A program made the position numbers and the translations under genes. Positions 26,053 through 35,108 of a stretch of DNA of 64,000 nt are shown here, one piece after another. The stretch comes from Actinomadura chibensis NBRC 106107 (GTDB lineage: Bacteria; Actinomycetota; Actinomycetes; Streptosporangiales; Streptosporangiaceae): the NCBI RefSeq assembly GCF_001552135.1, contig NZ_BCQP01000057.1, forward strand, positions 19,852-83,851, written 5' to 3'. The notes under the pieces were generated by a model. It made no database searches. It saw only the letters and a list, made by a program, of their open reading frames with translations, and was not told where the DNA came from. Each line of letters begins with the position of its first letter. The stretch's first letter is position 1.

Positions 26053-27501
26053 TCATCCGCGCGCGTCGTTCACCGCCCGGACGAGTTCCTCCACGTCGGC
26101 GGACGTGGTGCGGTGGCTGATGACGCAGGCGCGGAGCGCGGGACGTCCGGCCAGCTCGACCGGGCTGATCCAGGCCCGCCCTCCCTCGACGACCGTCCGC
26201 GCGAGCGCGTCGTGGCGCGCCCGCGTGCCGTCGCCGGGGTCGGCGAAGCAGACGACCGGGAACGGGCTGTCGTTGACGATCTCCCACCCCGTTTCGGCGA
26301 GCCGCGCGCGGAGGAGATCGGCCAGCTCGGCGTCGCGGTCGAGCTGCTCGGCGTATCCGGCGCGGCCCGCGACGGCCAGGCCGAGGAACAGCTTCAGCCC
26401 GATGAACCGCCGCGACCACTGCATGCCGGACGTGTACGGGTCGACGGTGTCGGGGACGTCCGCGGGCATGTAGGACGTCGTCACCCGGAACGTCTCAGCG
26501 AGGCCCGCCGCGTCCGTGCAGAGGAACGCGCCCGCGCCCATCGGGACGCTCAGCCACTTGTGCGCGTCCACCGTGATCGAGTCGGCGCGCTCGATCCCGG
26601 CGAGGGCTGGCCGCAGCCGGTCCGACAGGGCGGCCGCGCCGCCGTACGCGGCGTCCACGTGCAGCCGCAGGCCCTGGTCGCGGCACAGGTCGGCGAGGTC
26701 GGGCAGCGGGTCGACGGCTCCGGCGGCGGTCGTCCCGGCGGTCGCGACGACGAGGAACGGCAGGTCGCCGCCCGCCCGGTCGGCGGCCACCATCCCGGCG
26801 AGCCGGGCAACGTCGAGCCGCAGGCCGGGCCCGGTCGGGACGAGCCGCACGGCGTCCCGCCCGAGCCCGGTCGCGTGCGCGATCTTCAACCAGGCGAGGT
26901 GGCTCTCCGCCGACGCGTACATGACCGGACGTCCGGGCAGGGCGCGCAGGCCGTCCGTCCCGTAGCGGGGCCAGGTCCGGGTCAGCGCGAGCAGCACGGC
27001 GGTGTGGTTCGCCTCCGCGCCGCCGCTGGTGAACGACCCGGCGACCGCCTCCGCCGGATAGCCGAGCCGCCCGCCGAGGAAGCGCAGCAGGTGCGCCTCG
27101 ATCTCGGCGGCGGCGGGCGCGTGCGACCACGCGGCGAGCTGCGGGTTGAACGCCGCCGCGAGCGTCTCGCCGACGACGCCGAGCGGCGTCGGCGCCGGGT
27201 TGAACAGGCCGAAGTAGCGCGGGTGCGCGGTGTGGACGGTCGCCGTCCGCAGCAGCTCCGCGACCGCGTCGAGCACCTCCTCGGCGGGCGCCGGGCGAGC
27301 GAAGTCGTAACCGCCGATCACGGTTCGCAGGTGTGCGAGGTCGACCGGCGGGCTCACCGCGCGCCCGGCGACGCCCGCGCGCTCGTCCTCGATCAGCGCG
27401 ACGGCGCGCCGCCACAGCTCGTCCGCCGCGGGGCGGGACGGGCCGAACGACGCCCGTCCGACGGGAAAGGGCTCCATGGTCCGACTCTCGCGTGCGCGCA
27501 T
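26053..27501 (-). CDS. PLP-dependent aromatic/acidic amino acid decarboxylase family
   Basis: A 482-residue group II decarboxylase. SFTSGGAEANHTAVLLA binds PLP phosphate, HVDAAYGGAA supplies the Asp that pairs with the pyridine nitrogen, and TVDAHKWLSVPMG contains the Schiff-base Lys. It would decarboxylate an aromatic or similar L-amino acid to an amine. SAHTAHPRYFGLFNP-like sequence near residue 90 is normal for the family. The ATG at 27501 is chosen because GGGGA lies five bases before it. The divergent GlxA-type regulator at 27549, only 47 bases away, is probably its regulator. Confidence 0.85.
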   Translation of the reverse strand: MRARESRTMEPFPVGRASFGPSRPAADELWRRAVALIEDERAGVAGRAVSPPVDLAHLRTVIGGYDFARPAPAEEVLDAVAELLRTATVHTAHPRYFGLFNPAPTPLGVVGETLAAAFNPQLAAWSHAPAAAEIEAHLLRFLGGRLGYPAEAVAGSFTSGGAEANHTAVLLALTRTWPRYGTDGLRALPGRPVMYASAESHLAWLKIAHATGLGRDAVRLVPTGPGLRLDVARLAGMVAADRAGGDLPFLVVATAGTTAAGAVDPLPDLADLCRDQGLRLHVDAAYGGAAALSDRLRPALAGIERADSITVDAHKWLSVPMGAGAFLCTDAAGLAETFRVTTSYMPADVPDTVDPYTSGMQWSRRFIGLKLFLGLAVAGRAGYAEQLDRDAELADLLRARLAETGWEIVNDSPFPVVCFADPGDGTRARHDALARTVVEGGRAWISPVELAGRPALRACVISHRTTSADVEELVRAVNDARG

Positions 27502-27536
27502 GGCCGTCCCCAAGTGGCAGGAGCGACCATCAGCGC

Positions 27537-27551
27537 TAAATTAGTGACATG
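27537..27551 (+). promoter_or_regulatory. -10 box placing the regulator mRNA start at its ATG
   Basis: TAAATT at 27537-27542 sits six bases before the ATG of the AraC-type gene, and no ribosome site is visible upstream of the ATG. This is the usual arrangement of leaderless actinomycete transcripts. The -35 region (about 27514-27519) is weak. Confidence 0.4.
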
Positions 27552-28502
27552 CCGCACCGCCTGGCCGTCGCCGTCACCGACGGGGTGCCCATCTTCGAGC
27601 TGGCCATCCCGTGCGAGGTGTTCGGCTACGCGCGGCCGGGGCTCGCGGCCTCCTGGTACGACTTCCAGCTCTGCGCCCCTGCCGGGACGCGCACCGCCGC
27701 CGGGTTCGCCCCGGACGCCGCCGCCGGGCTCGACGCGCTGGCCGAGGCCGACACCGTCGTGATCCCCGCGTGCGCCAACCTGCTCGACGACCCGCCGCCC
27801 GACCTGGTCGAGGCCGTCCGCGAGGCGCACCGCGACGGCGCCCGGATGGTGTCGCTGTGCACGGGCGCGTTCGTCCTCGCCGCCGCCGGGATCCTGGACG
27901 GGCGCCCCGCCACCACCCACTGGATGCACGCCGGGCAGCTCGCCGCGCGCTACCCGAAGGTCCAGGTCGACCCGAGCGTGCTCTACATCGACGACGGCGA
28001 CGTCCTGACCAGCGCGGGCACGGCGGCCGGGCTCGACCTGTGTCTGCACATCGTCCGCGCCGACCACGGCGCGGCGGTCGCGAGCGCGCTGGCCAAGCGG
28101 CTCGTCATGCCCGCGCACCGGCCGGGCGGGCAGGCGCAGTACATCGAGGCGGCGACCGCCGTCCGGGACGCCGACGACCTCGGCCCGCTCCTCGACTGGG
28201 CGCGCGAGCGCCTGCACGAGCCGCTCACCATCGCCGCCCTCGCGCGCCATGCCGGGCTGACGCCCCGCACGCTGATCCGCCGCTTCCACGCCGCGACCGG
28301 CACGACCCCGATGGCCTGGCTGCGCGGCATCCGCGTCGACTACGCACGGGAGTTGCTGGAGACGACGTCGCTGCCCGTCGACCGGATCGCCGAGCGCTCG
28401 GGCCTCGGCAGCCCCGCGAACCTCCGCCATCACTTCACGCGCGCCGTCGGCGTCCCTCCGACGGCCTACCGGCGGGCGTTCGCGGCCGACGCGGACCGCT
28501 GA
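27549..28502 (+). CDS. GlxA family regulator (DJ-1/PfpI domain plus AraC HTH)
   Basis: A 317-residue transcriptional regulator. Residues 1-185 form a class I glutamine amidotransferase-like domain (FELAIPCEVFGYARP, then VSLCTGAFVLAAAGILDGR with the usual Cys). Residues about 215-315 are an AraC-type double HTH: LARHAGLTPRTLIRRFHAATG and IAERSGLGSPANLRHHFTRAVG. GlxA proteins usually activate a divergent catabolic or transport gene, here the decarboxylase. The ATG at 27549 probably starts a leaderless message. A 10-bp inverted repeat directly after the stop may end the transcript. Confidence 0.9.
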   Translation: MPHRLAVAVTDGVPIFELAIPCEVFGYARPGLAASWYDFQLCAPAGTRTAAGFAPDAAAGLDALAEADTVVIPACANLLDDPPPDLVEAVREAHRDGARMVSLCTGAFVLAAAGILDGRPATTHWMHAGQLAARYPKVQVDPSVLYIDDGDVLTSAGTAAGLDLCLHIVRADHGAAVASALAKRLVMPAHRPGGQAQYIEAATAVRDADDLGPLLDWARERLHEPLTIAALARHAGLTPRTLIRRFHAATGTTPMAWLRGIRVDYARELLETTSLPVDRIAERSGLGSPANLRHHFTRAVGVPPTAYRRAFAADADR

Positions 28503-28507
28503 TTTTC

Positions 28508-28535
28508 ACTGGTCCAGTCGCCATGCTGGACCGGT
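28508..28535. promoter_or_regulatory. Inverted repeat: regulator terminator or DasR-like operator
   Basis: Arms ACTGGTCCAG (28508-28517) and CTGGACCGGT (28526-28535) pair with one mismatch around TCGCCATG. The arm resembles the ACTGGTC half of the DasR site that represses chitinase genes in Streptomyces, but the spacing differs from a true site. It lies five bases after the regulator stop, so a terminator is the simpler alternative. Confidence 0.4.
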
Positions 28536-28567
28536 TCAGACTGTATGACACCGTTGAAATTCAACTC

Positions 28568-28596
28568 TTGCACACCGCCTGAGGTGCGGTTATTGT
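28568..28596 (+). promoter_or_regulatory. Chitinase promoter
   Basis: TTGCAC (28568-28573) and TATTGT (28591-28596) are spaced by exactly 17 bases, a good housekeeping-sigma promoter, about 50 bases before the chitinase start. The spacer contains CACC-N6-GGTG. A perfect dyad ATTGTC-AC-GACAAT (28592-28605) overlaps the -10 and start point, placed like a repressor site. A third dyad, ATAGTT-TCCT-AACTAT (28610-28625), lies just before the ribosome site. Confidence 0.65.
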
Positions 28597-28644
28597 CACG
28601 ACAATTTGTATAGTTTCCTAACTATTTGAAGGGACAGGATTGCC

Positions 28645-31600
28645 GTGGCCGCAAGCCGCTCCCCACTCCGGGCGATCCTCACCGGGTGTAGCGCCATACT
28701 CCTGATGCTCGGCATCACGGCGGTGCTGACGACACCCGCCAACGCCGCCGGGCCGACCGCCGCCTGCCATACCGTCCAAGAATGGGGCGGTGGGGCACAG
28801 TACGGCTGCACCATCACCAACGGTGGCAGCGCCTCCATGTCGAACTGGAAGCTGGAGTTCGACCTCGCCTCCAACGTGAAGATGGGCTCCTACTGGGACG
28901 CCTCGCTCGCCAGCTCGGGAAGCCACCACACGTTCACCAGCCGGGAGTACAACGGCACGGTCGCGCCCGGCGCGACCGCGACGTTCGGCTTCCTCGTCTC
29001 CTTCACCGGCACGCTGACCGAGCCGCAGAACTGCCTGCTGGACGGCCAGCCGTGCGGCGGCGGCACCGTGGACGCCCCGCCGAGCGCGCCCGCCAACCTC
29101 CGCACCACCGAGGTCACGTCGACCTCCGTCTCCCTCGCCTGGGACGGCGCGACCGACGACAAGGGCGTCAAGAACTACGACGTGCTGAACGGGACCGCCG
29201 TCGCCGCGACCGTCACCGGCACCACCGCCACGATCAGCGGGCTCAAGGCCGGGACGCGCTACACCTTCAGCGTCGTCGCCCGCGACACCGCCGACCAGCT
29301 CTCCGAGGCCGCCCAGGGCGTCACCGTCACGACCCCCGGCAACGGTGAGGACACCCCGCCGTCCAAGCCCGCCGACCTGAAGATCACCGAGACGACCAAC
29401 GACTCGGTGTCGCTCTCCTGGGGCGCCGCGACCGACGACCACGGCGTCACCGGCTACGACGTGCTGCAGAACGGCTCGGTCGTCCAGTCGGTGACCGGCA
29501 CCACCGCCAAGGTCTCCGGCCTGACGGCGGGCAGCTACAAGTTCGCGGTCCGCGCCAAGGACGCCACCGGCCAGGTCTCCGAGCTGAGCAACGAGGTCAC
29601 CGCCAAGATCGGTTCCGGCAGCGCCGGCTGCCGTCCGGACGGCCTCTACCAGACGCCCGGCGTCACGCCGCCGTACTGCGACGCCTACGACAACGACGGC
29701 CGCGAGAAGATGGGCGACGGCCACCCGCGCCGCGCCATCGGCTACTTCACGAGCTGGCGGACCGGCAAGAACGGCGCGCCGCGCTACCTCGCGAGCGACA
29801 TCCCGTGGGACAAGGTCACCCACATCAACTACGCGTTCGCGCACATCGACGGCCAGAACAAGGTCTCGGTCGGCAACGACGGGCCGAACAACCCGGCGAC
29901 CGGGATGGAGTGGCCGGACGTGAAGGGCGCGGAGATGGACCCCGCGCTCCCGTACAAGGGCCACTTCAACCTGCTCAACAAGTTCAAGAAGCAGCACCCG
30001 AACGTCAAGACGCTGATCTCGATCGGCGGCTGGGCGGAGACCGGCGGCTACCTCGACGACAACGGCAAGCGCGTCGCGTCCGGCGGCTTCTACACGCTCA
30101 CCGACAGCCAGGACAAGATCAACACCTTCGCCGACTCGGTCGTGGCGTTCCTGCGCAAGTACGGCTTCAACGGCGCGGACATCGACTACGAGTACGCGAC
30201 GTCGATGAAGTTCGCCGGGCACCCGGACGACTTCACGTTCTCCAACGCGCGGCGCGCGAAGCTGATGGCCGGCTACGTGTCGCTCATGAAGACGCTGCGC
30301 GAGAAGCTGGACGCGGCGAGCGCCGCCGACGGCAAGTACTACATGCTGACCGCCGCCACGTCGGCGTCCGGCTGGATCCTGCGCGGTCATGACACCTACC
30401 AGGTCACCCCGTACCTGGACTACGCCAACCTCATGACCTACGACCTGCACGGTTCGTGGAACCACTTCGTCGGTCCGAACGCCGCGCTGTACGACGACGG
30501 CAAGGACAACGAGCAGGTCGAAGGCGGCGTCTACAACGCCTACGGAATGGGCTACCTGAACACCGACTGGGCGTACCACTACTTCCGCGGTTCGATGCCC
30601 GCCGGACGCATCAACATCGGCGTGCCGTTCTACACCCGCGGATGGCGCGACGTCACCGGCGGCACGAACGGCCTGTGGGGCAAGGCGGCGCTGCCGGACC
30701 AGACGAAGTGCCCGCCCGGCACCGGCAAGGACGTCGGCTCCACGACGCCCTGCGGAAACGGCGCCATCGGGCTCGACAACCTCTGGCACGACGATGACGC
30801 GGCAGGCGTGGAGCAGGCGTCGGGCAGCAACCCGATGTGGCACGCCAAGAACCTCGAAAAGGGAATCCAGGGCGACGACTACATCGGCGCCTACGGCCTC
30901 GACCCGGCGAAGGACCCGGACGACCGCCTCACCGGCACCTACACCCGCCAGTACGACAACACGCTGAAGTCGCCGTGGCTGTGGAACAGCACCAAGAAGG
31001 TGTTCCTGTCCACCGAGGACGACCAGTCCATCGCGGCCAAGGCGCAGTACGTGGCGGACAAGGGCATCGGCGGAGTCATGATCTGGGAGCTCGCCGGAGA
31101 CTACGCCTGGGACCCCGCCCGCAACGGCGGCAAGGGCGAGTACTTCATGGGCCAGACGCTGATCTCGGCGATCAACGACAAGTTGAAGACCGCGGCTCCG
31201 TACCAGAACCGCAAGTCGGATCACACGATGCCCACCGAGGTGCTCGACGTGAAGGTGGCGCTGACCAACTTCCCGGTCGGCGACGCCAACTACCCCATCA
31301 CGCCGAAGATGACCATCACCAACAACTCGGGCCAGACCATTCCGGGCGGCGCCACGTTCAAGTTCGACTACGGCACGTCCGCGCCGTCGTCGATGACGCA
31401 GCAGACCGGGTGGACGCTCTCCGTCCAGGCGGGTCACACCGGCAACAACGTCGGCGGCCTGAAGGGCGACTTCCACAGGGCGACGCTCACCGTTCCGAGC
31501 TACACGAGCATTCCGAACGGCGGCACCGCCACGGTCGCGCTGAGTTACCAGCTTCCGATATCGACACCGTCGAACTTCGTGCTGACGTTCGGCGGCAAGT

Positions 31601-31659
31601 CCTACGCGCTCGCGCAGGACTACCCAGTAACCGCGTCAGTAGGCGGCACACACCGCTGA
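28645..31659 (+). CDS. Secreted multidomain GH18 chitinase
   Basis: A 1004-residue exported chitinase. Signal peptide 1-35 (ends TTPANAA), then a CBM2-type binding domain (about 39-137, bounded by Cys), two fibronectin III domains (about 145-230 and 237-322), the GH18 catalytic domain (about 362-840) and a C-terminal chitinase-associated domain (about 870-995). Catalytic features are SIGGW (459-463) and NGADIDYE (509-516), where D512, D514 and the acid E516 are kept but the first Asp of DxxDxDxE is Asn. It hydrolyses chitin outside the cell, binding the polymer through CBM2. The GTG at 28645 fits AGG spacing. It is transcribed alone, ended by the hairpin at 31680. Confidence 0.93.
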   Translation: MAASRSPLRAILTGCSAILLMLGITAVLTTPANAAGPTAACHTVQEWGGGAQYGCTITNGGSASMSNWKLEFDLASNVKMGSYWDASLASSGSHHTFTSREYNGTVAPGATATFGFLVSFTGTLTEPQNCLLDGQPCGGGTVDAPPSAPANLRTTEVTSTSVSLAWDGATDDKGVKNYDVLNGTAVAATVTGTTATISGLKAGTRYTFSVVARDTADQLSEAAQGVTVTTPGNGEDTPPSKPADLKITETTNDSVSLSWGAATDDHGVTGYDVLQNGSVVQSVTGTTAKVSGLTAGSYKFAVRAKDATGQVSELSNEVTAKIGSGSAGCRPDGLYQTPGVTPPYCDAYDNDGREKMGDGHPRRAIGYFTSWRTGKNGAPRYLASDIPWDKVTHINYAFAHIDGQNKVSVGNDGPNNPATGMEWPDVKGAEMDPALPYKGHFNLLNKFKKQHPNVKTLISIGGWAETGGYLDDNGKRVASGGFYTLTDSQDKINTFADSVVAFLRKYGFNGADIDYEYATSMKFAGHPDDFTFSNARRAKLMAGYVSLMKTLREKLDAASAADGKYYMLTAATSASGWILRGHDTYQVTPYLDYANLMTYDLHGSWNHFVGPNAALYDDGKDNEQVEGGVYNAYGMGYLNTDWAYHYFRGSMPAGRINIGVPFYTRGWRDVTGGTNGLWGKAALPDQTKCPPGTGKDVGSTTPCGNGAIGLDNLWHDDDAAGVEQASGSNPMWHAKNLEKGIQGDDYIGAYGLDPAKDPDDRLTGTYTRQYDNTLKSPWLWNSTKKVFLSTEDDQSIAAKAQYVADKGIGGVMIWELAGDYAWDPARNGGKGEYFMGQTLISAINDKLKTAAPYQNRKSDHTMPTEVLDVKVALTNFPVGDANYPITPKMTITNNSGQTIPGGATFKFDYGTSAPSSMTQQTGWTLSVQAGHTGNNVGGLKGDFHRATLTVPSYTSIPNGGTATVALSYQLPISTPSNFVLTFGGKSYALAQDYPVTASVGGTHR

Positions 31660-31679
31660 CCTGAGCGGCTCCATATAAA

Positions 31680-31716
31680 GGCAGGGCGTATGCCACCACC
31701 CGGCATACGCCCTGCC
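31680..31716 (+). terminator. 15-bp perfect hairpin, chitinase terminator
   Basis: Arms GGCAGGGCGTATGCC (31680-31694) and its exact complement (31702-31716), loop ACCACCC, 21 bases after the chitinase stop. There is no T-tract, typical for this group. Confidence 0.85.
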
Positions 31717-31766
31717 CAGCCGTTTCCGGCCCCGAGTTTCCCGGCCTGAGAACTGGAGAGTGTGCG

Positions 31767-32522
31767 GTGGATCGTGCGAGAAGCCGGATGGCGGCGGTGC
31801 TGCTGGCGGCCGCGCTGGGCATCGGGGCCGGCGGGTGCGGCGACTCCGGCGGAGGCCGGACGGGGGCGCGGGAGACGCCCTCCTATGCCACCCTCGCGGA
31901 CGTGCCGGAGAGCCTTTCCCTGGACGGTTCGACGGTCACGGTCGGGAATCCCTCCGCGCTCGTTCTCGTCCATTTGTACGAGGATCCGCGCTGCCCGACC
32001 TGCAAGGCGTTCGAATCGATCGGCGGCGGGCCGGTGCTGCGCGACTGGGTCGTGCAGGGCAAGGCGAGGGCCGACTACACGATGGCCTCGTTCCTGGACG
32101 GACGATTGGGCGGCCACGGCTCCGAGAAGGCCGTCAACGCCCTGCGCGCGGCGTTCGAGCAAAAGAAGTTCGCCGAATACCACGACGTCCTCTACCGATA
32201 CCAGCCCGAGGAGACCGTGGACGGCTTCACCACCGAGCGCCTCCTCGAACTGGCGAGCAAGGTCGAGGGGCTGCGCGGACCGGCCTTCGACTCCGCCGTG
32301 AAGACGATGAAGTACCGGGCGTTCGTCGACACGGCGCAGGCGGCGTACGTGCGGGCCGGGCGCAAGGGCGGAAAGGGCCCCGGCACCCCGACCCTGGAGA
32401 TCGGCGGAGTCAGGGTCCCGGACGAAAGCTACAACTCCCTCTTCGACAAGACCGCGTTCACCCAGATACTCACCAGGGTGCACGAAGTAATGGCGCGGGA
32501 GACTAAGTCAGCGCGTGCCTGA
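31767..32522 (+). CDS. DsbA-like thioredoxin-fold lipoprotein
   Basis: A 251-residue exported protein. The N-terminal hydrophobic stretch ends GIGAGGCGDSGG, a likely lipobox with the Cys at about 26. Next is a thioredoxin-fold domain with the active-site CPTC in YEDPRCPTCKAFES. Then come an inserted helical region and the cis-Pro segment GPGTPTLEIGG. It should form or shuffle disulfides in secreted proteins, or act as a related redox anchor on the membrane. The GTG at 31767 follows CTGGAG. Its last 20 bases overlap the convergent PhyH gene. Confidence 0.85.
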   Translation: MDRARSRMAAVLLAAALGIGAGGCGDSGGGRTGARETPSYATLADVPESLSLDGSTVTVGNPSALVLVHLYEDPRCPTCKAFESIGGGPVLRDWVVQGKARADYTMASFLDGRLGGHGSEKAVNALRAAFEQKKFAEYHDVLYRYQPEETVDGFTTERLLELASKVEGLRGPAFDSAVKTMKYRAFVDTAQAAYVRAGRKGGKGPGTPTLEIGGVRVPDESYNSLFDKTAFTQILTRVHEVMARETKSARA

Positions 32523-33255
32523 TCGCCGCGCCCACCGGCGCCGACGGGTCGATGGGACCGGCCGAGTGGAGCGGCGGTTGCCCGAGGAAACGCGGGACCG
32601 TGCCGTGATGCGGTTGGCCCGCGTGGACCACGAACGGGTGGCAGAGATAGACGGTGCCCGCCGGGCCGGTGGCGTAGGCCGTGGGGCGGTCGGCGCTCGC
32701 GGCCTCCGCGCGGCTCGCCAGTTCGCGGGCGTCCAGGCCGTCTTCGCCCTCCGGTTCCAGGAGGCGCGCCACGTCCAGATGGGAGCCGATCCGGAGGCGG
32801 GTGGGCGCGTCCTTCTCGGTCACGTCCGAGAAGAGGAAGAGCATCAAAAGCGCGCGGTCCTTTGAATGGACGTTCGCGCGCCAGGAAAGGTAGTCGGTCG
32901 GCGACGAGTCGGGACCGGCGAAACTGACGTCCACGTGCCAGTTGTCCACGACGGCCGGTTCTCCGCCGGGAAACCGGATGACGAACCCGCCGAGGCCGGT
33001 GCGCGGCGTCCAGCGGCCCTCGCCGACGAGCGCGTCGAACGCGGCGCGCAGCGTCGGCGTGTCGGCGGCGGCCGTGAACGGCGCCTGCCCGTAGCCCGGC
33101 CGCGTCGCGATGGGCCCCGGCCAGCTCGACGGATCGTCAGGGTCGGCGCCGAGGTCGTTCCAGATGATGGCGCGGCACTCGTCGGCCAGCTCGCGGGGGA
33201 AGGCGTCCTCGACCCGGACGAAGCCGTGCTCGATGAAGGCGTCCACGTCGATCAT
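32503..33255 (-). CDS. Phytanoyl-CoA dioxygenase (PhyH) family protein
   Basis: A 250-residue Fe(II)/2-oxoglutarate oxygenase-like protein. NWHVDVSF carries the His and Asp of the iron triad, HPFVVHAGQPHHG supplies the distal His, and RFLGQPPLHS the Arg that binds 2-oxoglutarate. It would hydroxylate a small substrate, using oxygen and 2-oxoglutarate, in the cytoplasm. No partner gene names the substrate. The ATG at 33255 starts MIDVDAFIEHGFV, as is usual in the family. Confidence 0.82.
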   Translation of the reverse strand: MIDVDAFIEHGFVRVEDAFPRELADECRAIIWNDLGADPDDPSSWPGPIATRPGYGQAPFTAAADTPTLRAAFDALVGEGRWTPRTGLGGFVIRFPGGEPAVVDNWHVDVSFAGPDSSPTDYLSWRANVHSKDRALLMLFLFSDVTEKDAPTRLRIGSHLDVARLLEPEGEDGLDARELASRAEAASADRPTAYATGPAGTVYLCHPFVVHAGQPHHGTVPRFLGQPPLHSAGPIDPSAPVGAAIRHALT

Positions 33256-33305
33256 GGACCCACTCTGGCCTGGCCCGCGTTCGGCGGTCCAACGATTTTC
33301 GGCGC

Positions 33306-35108
33306 TCAGAACACGGGAGTGCCGTCGCGGACAAGCCTCCAGTTCTCCACATGGAAGGTCGCCGGGTCGATGGTCCCCGCCTTGGACGCGTACTCGACGA
33401 TGGCCTCGCGAATGGCGACCTGCGCGTTGTAGACGACCGGCGCCGCCGTGATGTTCGGGAATCCGCCGCCGCCCGACTGGCGGTAGTTGTTCACCGCCAC
33501 CACGAACCGCTGGTCGTCCGCGACGGGCTTCCCGTCATAGGCGAGAGCGGCGACGCGCGAGCCCTCCGCCTTGGCGATGTCCACGTCGTACGTGACGCCG
33601 GAGAGCTGGTCGTAGTTGTAGTCGGGACGGTTGTTCGCGTTCGTCCACGACGCGGGATCGACGGGCGCGCCCGCCGCGACCTGCTTGAAGTACCGCGCGG
33701 AGTATTCGAGGTACGCCTTGATCTGAGAGCCGGTCAACACGCTGGCCAGAAGCGTGTTGTCGTAGATGTAGAGCCCGGCGATGTCCCTGATGGTGACCTT
33801 TCCGGCGGGGAACGTCGCGGAACGGCTGAACGGCGCGGCTATCGACAGGACCGGGAGGGCGGCGTTTTCCGTCCCGGCGATGGCGGCCTTCACCGTCGCC
33901 GTCTGGACGAGGTGGATGTAGTCCAGGATCGCCGTGTCCTTCCAGCAGGACTCGGCCGCCGACATCTCCTCCGTGGAAGTGGCGACCTCCTTGTTCACAT
34001 AGGCGACGACGGCGTCGTGCTGCTTCTTGACGAGCGTGACGAGTTCCGGGTCCTCCTGGACGGTGTTCGTGTTCACCGACGTCGCGGATTTCCCGGTCAC
34101 CTTCCAGCGGCCCCGCTCGTGTGTGAGCGTGAGGTCGAAGACGGAGAGCCGCTGCCCCCAGCATTTCGGCTCGCTCATCACGACCGTCCGGCCGGTGGCC
34201 TTGTTGGTGACGAAGCGCTCCGGAATGTCGAGGTGCGCGTGCCCGAACAGGATGGCGTCGATGCCCGGCACCTGCTCGGCGACCAGCGCGGCGGCGTTCT
34301 CCACGGGCAGGTCGCCGGTGTAGGACGAGGTGCCGCTGTCCCCGGAGTGCGCGCTGACGATCACGACGTCCGCGCCCTGGCGGCGGATCACCGGCACCCA
34401 CCGCCGCGCGGTCGCGACCAGGTCGAGGAAGTCGAGCCTGCCGGAGACGTTGCCCCGGTCCCAGATCGCGACGCCCGGGTTCGTGAGCCCGAGCAGGCCG
34501 ACCGTGATCGGCGGGAACCCGCGGACGCGCATCCGCTTCAGCGCGTACGGCCGGAAGGCGGGACGCCGCGTCCCCGCGTGGACGGCGTTCGCGGCCAGCA
34601 CGGGCGCGCGCATCTGCCGGATCCAGGCGTCGAGGAACGGCAGGCCGTAGTTGAATTCGTGGTTGCCGAGGGCCACCGCGTCGTAGCCGATGGCGTTCAT
34701 CTGCCCCGCCATCGGGTGGAGGGCGCCGGTGTCGGTGATCGGCTCGACCGACGCGTAGTAGAAGCCGAGCGGCGTGCCCTGGATCGTGTCCCCGGCGTCG
34801 AACAGGAGGGTGCGCTCCCGCCCCCGCGCGGCGCGGATCTGGTTGACCAGGCTCGACACGCGCGCGAGGCCGACGACGTTCCCGTCGCGGTCGCTGTACG
34901 CGGCGTCCCGGTAGTAGTCCCAGTCGACGGCGTGGCTGTGGAGGTCGGACGTGCCCATGACGGTGATCGTCACCGTCCGGCCGCCCGGCGCGGCGTCCGC
35001 CCGGCCGGGCCAGCCCGCGAGGGCGAGGGCGCCCGCGGCGGTCAGCCCGCCGAGGACCCGCCTCCGGTCGACGTCGGGAACGTGGCAGGAACACCAGCGC
35101 GGCTGCAT
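33306..35108 (-). CDS. Tat-exported 5'-nucleotidase/2',3'-cyclic phosphodiesterase (UshA family)
   Basis: A 600-residue exported phosphatase. The N-terminus has a twin-arginine signal, DRRRVLGGLTAAGALALAGW. The metallophosphatase domain follows: GTSDLHSHAVDWD, FDAGDTIQGTP, ALGNHEFNYG, VSAHSGDS and FGHAHLDIP give the full two-metal site. The C-terminal half is the nucleotide-binding domain (SVLTGSQIKAYLEYSARYF; VNNYRQSGGGGFP). It removes phosphate from nucleotides or cyclic nucleotides outside the cell. The frame is open further upstream, but the ATG at 35108, with GGAAGGAAC before it, puts the Tat signal correctly at the N terminus. Confidence 0.92.
   Translation of the reverse strand: MQPRWCSCHVPDVDRRRVLGGLTAAGALALAGWPGRADAAPGGRTVTITVMGTSDLHSHAVDWDYYRDAAYSDRDGNVVGLARVSSLVNQIRAARGRERTLLFDAGDTIQGTPLGFYYASVEPITDTGALHPMAGQMNAIGYDAVALGNHEFNYGLPFLDAWIRQMRAPVLAANAVHAGTRRPAFRPYALKRMRVRGFPPITVGLLGLTNPGVAIWDRGNVSGRLDFLDLVATARRWVPVIRRQGADVVIVSAHSGDSGTSSYTGDLPVENAAALVAEQVPGIDAILFGHAHLDIPERFVTNKATGRTVVMSEPKCWGQRLSVFDLTLTHERGRWKVTGKSATSVNTNTVQEDPELVTLVKKQHDAVVAYVNKEVATSTEEMSAAESCWKDTAILDYIHLVQTATVKAAIAGTENAALPVLSIAAPFSRSATFPAGKVTIRDIAGLYIYDNTLLASVLTGSQIKAYLEYSARYFKQVAAGAPVDPASWTNANNRPDYNYDQLSGVTYDVDIAKAEGSRVAALAYDGKPVADDQRFVVAVNNYRQSGGGGFPNITAAPVVYNAQVAIREAIVEYASKAGTIDPATFHVENWRLVRDGTPVF

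Noticed and set aside
28618..31476. A 952-codon minus-strand frame opposite the chitinase
   Set aside because: It mirrors the strongly codon-biased chitinase gene. The product is Val/Arg/Asp-rich without domains.
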